Of a DNA stretch of 64,000 nt, positions 62,349 through 64,000 are shown in pieces. The position numbers and the translations under genes were made by a program. The DNA comes from Stenotrophomonas sp. UBA2124. Lineage in GTDB: Bacteria > Pseudomonadota > Gammaproteobacteria > Xanthomonadales > Xanthomonadaceae. The number at the start of each line of letters is the position of its first letter. The stretch's first letter is position 1. The stretch spans positions 7,098-71,097 of the forward strand of contig DCXY01000048.1 in NCBI GenBank assembly GCA_002329155.1, read 5' to 3'. Below the pieces are notes generated by a model that was given only the letters and a program-made list of their open reading frames with translations, was not told where the DNA came from and searched no databases.

Positions 62349-62993
62349 TTAGCGCCGCGGCCCTTCCGGTGGTGGCGGGTCCGAGGACTGCAGCGCCACC
62401 GGCAGGTGCCAGCCGTAGTGCATGGCCATCATGCGCAGGCCGAAGCACAGGCCCGCGCCGGCCAGCGCACAGGGCAGCGGCGGCAGGCCCAGCCAGTAGC
62501 CGACCGCGACCACTGCCGCACCCGCCAACGCGGCCACGGCATACAGTTCGGCCTGCAGCACCAGCGGCACCTGCGCGAGCAGCACGTCACGGGCGATGCC
62601 ACCGCCGATGCCGGTCAGCATGCCGAGTGCCGCAGCCATGGGCGGCGCGATGCCGAAGGCCAGCGCCTTCTGCGTGCCCGCCACGGCGAACAGGGCCAGG
62701 CCCATGGCATCGAACATCCGCACCGGGTACTGCATGCGCTCGATCAGCGGTGCCCAGAAGAAGGTGACCACGCCGGCCAGCAGGGTGATGGCCGGGTAGC
62801 GCCAGTCGCTGATCGCGGCCACCGGGGTTGCGCCTATCAGCAGGTCGCGGGTGATGCCGCCGGCCAGCGCGGCGGCGAAGGACAGGACCAGCACGCCGAA
62901 GATGTCCAGCCGGCGGCGCACGCCCATCGTCGCCCCGGACAGGGCGAAAACGAAGGTGCCGATGAGGTCGAGAATCAATACAAGCGTGTTCAT
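62349..62993 (-). CDS. TRIC/UPF0126-type membrane protein
   Basis: This 214-residue inner-membrane protein has about seven hydrophobic segments in two repeated halves. GTFVFALSGATMGVRRRLDIFG with GGITRDLLIG marks the first and AVAGTQKALAFG with GIGGGIARDVLL the second; this is the UPF0126/YicG family, now linked to TRIC-type cation channels. The substrate here is unknown. The C terminus is proline-rich (DPPPPEGPRR). The ATG at 62993 is chosen because it starts the first helix. It is divergent from the fumarase gene. Confidence 0.88.
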   Translation of the reverse strand: MNTLVLILDLIGTFVFALSGATMGVRRRLDIFGVLVLSFAAALAGGITRDLLIGATPVAAISDWRYPAITLLAGVVTFFWAPLIERMQYPVRMFDAMGLALFAVAGTQKALAFGIAPPMAAALGMLTGIGGGIARDVLLAQVPLVLQAELYAVAALAGAAVVAVGYWLGLPPLPCALAGAGLCFGLRMMAMHYGWHLPVALQSSDPPPPEGPRR

Positions 62994-63110
62994 GCGGGAG
63001 ATTGTGCCTTGTCCGGCAGGCTGCTGCCGCCAGCGGTACTGGGCCGATGCCATAGGGCGGGGCTATCGGCGTGATGCACCTGTCTGACAGCGCCAGCCGG
63101 CGTGCAGGAG

Positions 63111-63131
63111 TAGAATGAAGGGGTTAACCCC
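63111..63131 (+). promoter_or_regulatory. -10 hexamer and adjoining palindrome before fumarase
   Basis: TAGAAT (63111-63116) is followed after 3 bases by the perfect palindrome GGGGTTAACCCC (63120-63131), which would cover the transcription start. The ATG is 17 bases further on. The palindrome may be an operator. Confidence 0.4.
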
Positions 63132-63148
63132 CACAGCAAGCCGAGTTG

Positions 63149-64000
63149 ATGCCCGCCGTGAGCCAGTCCAACGCCAATCGTGATCCCAGCCTGCCGGTTT
63201 CCATCAAGCAGGAAGACCTCATCCAGTCCGTCGCCGATGCGCTGCAGTACATCTCGTACTACCACCCGGTGGATTACATCAAGAACCTCGCCGCCGCCTA
63301 CGAGCGCGAGGAGTCGCCGGCCGCCAAGGAGGCGATGGCACAGATTCTGATCAACTCGCGCATGTGCGCCGAAGGCCATCGGCCGATCTGCCAGGACACC
63401 GGCATCGTCACCGTGTTCCTGGAAATCGGCATGAACGTGCGTTGGGACGACGCCACCATGGGTGTGGAGGACATGGCCAACGAGGGCATCCGCCGCGCCT
63501 ACGCCTACCCGGACAACAAGCTGCGCGCCTCGGTACTGGCCGACCCGGCCGGCAAGCGCACCAACACCAGGGACAACACCCCGGGTGTGGTGAACATCAA
63601 GGTGGTGCCGGGCAACACTGTGGACGTGATCGTCGCCGCCAAGGGCGGTGGTTCGGAGGCCAAGAGCAAGTTCGCCATGCTCAACCCGTCCGATTCCATC
63701 GTGGACTGGGTGCTCAAGACCGTGCCGACCATGGGCGCCGGCTGGTGCCCGCCGGGCATGCTGGGCATCGGCATCGGTGGCACCGCCGAGAAGGCGATGC
63801 TGCTGGCCAAGGAATCGCTGATGGAGCCCATCGACATCACCGACCTGAAGGCGCGCGGCGCGTCCAACCGTGCCGAGGAGCTGCGCCTTGAGCTGTTCGA
63901 GAAGGTCAACGCGCTGGGTATCGGTGCGCAGGGGCTGGGCGGCCTGACCACGGTGCTCGACATCAAGGTCAAGGATTTCCCGACCCACGCCGCCAACCTG
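63149..64000 (+). CDS. fumA: Fumarate hydratase, class I (3' end outside window)
   Basis: This is the N-terminal 284 residues of a class I, 4Fe-4S fumarase, which interconverts fumarate and malate in the citric acid cycle. The ATG is at 63149 and the frame stays open to the window end; family members are about 505-550 residues long. The cluster region MCAEGHRPICQDTGIV (Cys73 and Cys81) and the later GAGWCPPGMLGIGIGGTAEKAM with another Cys are typical. AKGGGSEAKSKFAMLNPSDS is also conserved. No Shine-Dalgarno is obvious. Class I fumarases are oxygen-sensitive and depend on Fe-S assembly. Gene naming (fumA/fumB) varies. Confidence 0.93.
   Translation, partial: MPAVSQSNANRDPSLPVSIKQEDLIQSVADALQYISYYHPVDYIKNLAAAYEREESPAAKEAMAQILINSRMCAEGHRPICQDTGIVTVFLEIGMNVRWDDATMGVEDMANEGIRRAYAYPDNKLRASVLADPAGKRTNTRDNTPGVVNIKVVPGNTVDVIVAAKGGGSEAKSKFAMLNPSDSIVDWVLKTVPTMGAGWCPPGMLGIGIGGTAEKAMLLAKESLMEPIDITDLKARGASNRAEELRLELFEKVNALGIGAQGLGGLTTVLDIKVKDFPTHAANL

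Overview
The window is a GC-rich, densely packed stretch of bacterial chromosome. The gene families point to a gammaproteobacterium of the Xanthomonadaceae, most likely Stenotrophomonas or a close relative. The reasons are a tryptophan-to-quinolinate (kynurenine) gene set, an enlarged LigA of 825 residues, the smc-zipA-ligA cluster, and intergenic palindromes headed by GTAG like those known from Stenotrophomonas. Both ends are cut: position 1 lies inside a large NAD-glutamate dehydrogenase gene and position 64000 lies inside a class I fumarase gene. I see no prophage, insertion sequence, CRISPR array, rRNA or tRNA. The content is mostly core and metabolic, with small accessory patches.

Layout. 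1-7.1 kb (+): gdh 3' part, NAD kinase, a cytosolic 5'-nucleotidase and a trimethylamine-monooxygenase-type flavoenzyme. 7.1-16.7 kb (-): small unknown proteins, a tightly coupled haaO-kynU-kmo-sbcB-DUF2461 run (kynurenine pathway plus exonuclease I), beta-carbonic anhydrase, two overlapping small unknowns and asnS. 16.8-19.1 kb: an A-type Fe-S carrier, a parDE toxin-antitoxin pair with a perfect inverted-repeat operator, and an MFS exporter. 19.2-31.3 kb (+): rpsF-rpsR-rplI, smc, zipA, ligA-GNAT-epmA (4-base overlaps), a secreted DUF3011 protein and mtnA. 31.6-36.5 kb (+): gyrA (alanine at residue 83) and an acyl-CoA synthetase, separated by a 158-bp tandem duplication. 36.6-41.6 kb: a TonB-type protein, an overlapping HipA-like kinase/DUF3037 pair, a soluble hybrid histidine kinase and a DUF1615 lipoprotein. 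41.7-44.6 kb: a TetR repressor divergent from a ferredoxin-reductase/fatty-acid-desaturase operon (DesT-DesCB-like). 44.6-51 kb: chrA, a frameshifted secreted protein, a VOC protein, an APC permease and a DUF885 lipoprotein. 51.0-51.9 kb: seven tandem copies of a 126-bp double-palindrome element. 52-64 kb: metallophosphoesterase, MgtC-type protein, mtnB-mtnD-mtnC, two tandem APC permeases, NUDIX hydrolase, ABC exporter, BON protein, TRIC-type membrane protein and fumarase.

How the genes work together. MtnA (30 kb) and MtnB, MtnC and MtnD (54-56 kb) cover most of the methionine salvage route although they are 22 kb apart. Kmo, KynU and HaaO convert kynurenine to the quinolinate precursor that feeds NAD, and NAD kinase lies in the same window. 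The TetR repressor, reductase and desaturase form a self-contained membrane-fluidity circuit. Smc, ZipA, LigA, GyrA and ExoI serve chromosome handling. Four genes (ligA, mtnA, mtnB and the reductase gene) have a -10-like hexamer 6-8 bases from the ATG, which suggests leaderless transcripts.

The most unusual items are the 126-bp repeat array, the HipA-like kinase/DUF3037 pair, Ala83 in GyrA, the duplicated helix-hairpin-helix region of LigA, and a gene broken by G-run length changes. All functions are read from sequence motifs; no database search was run.
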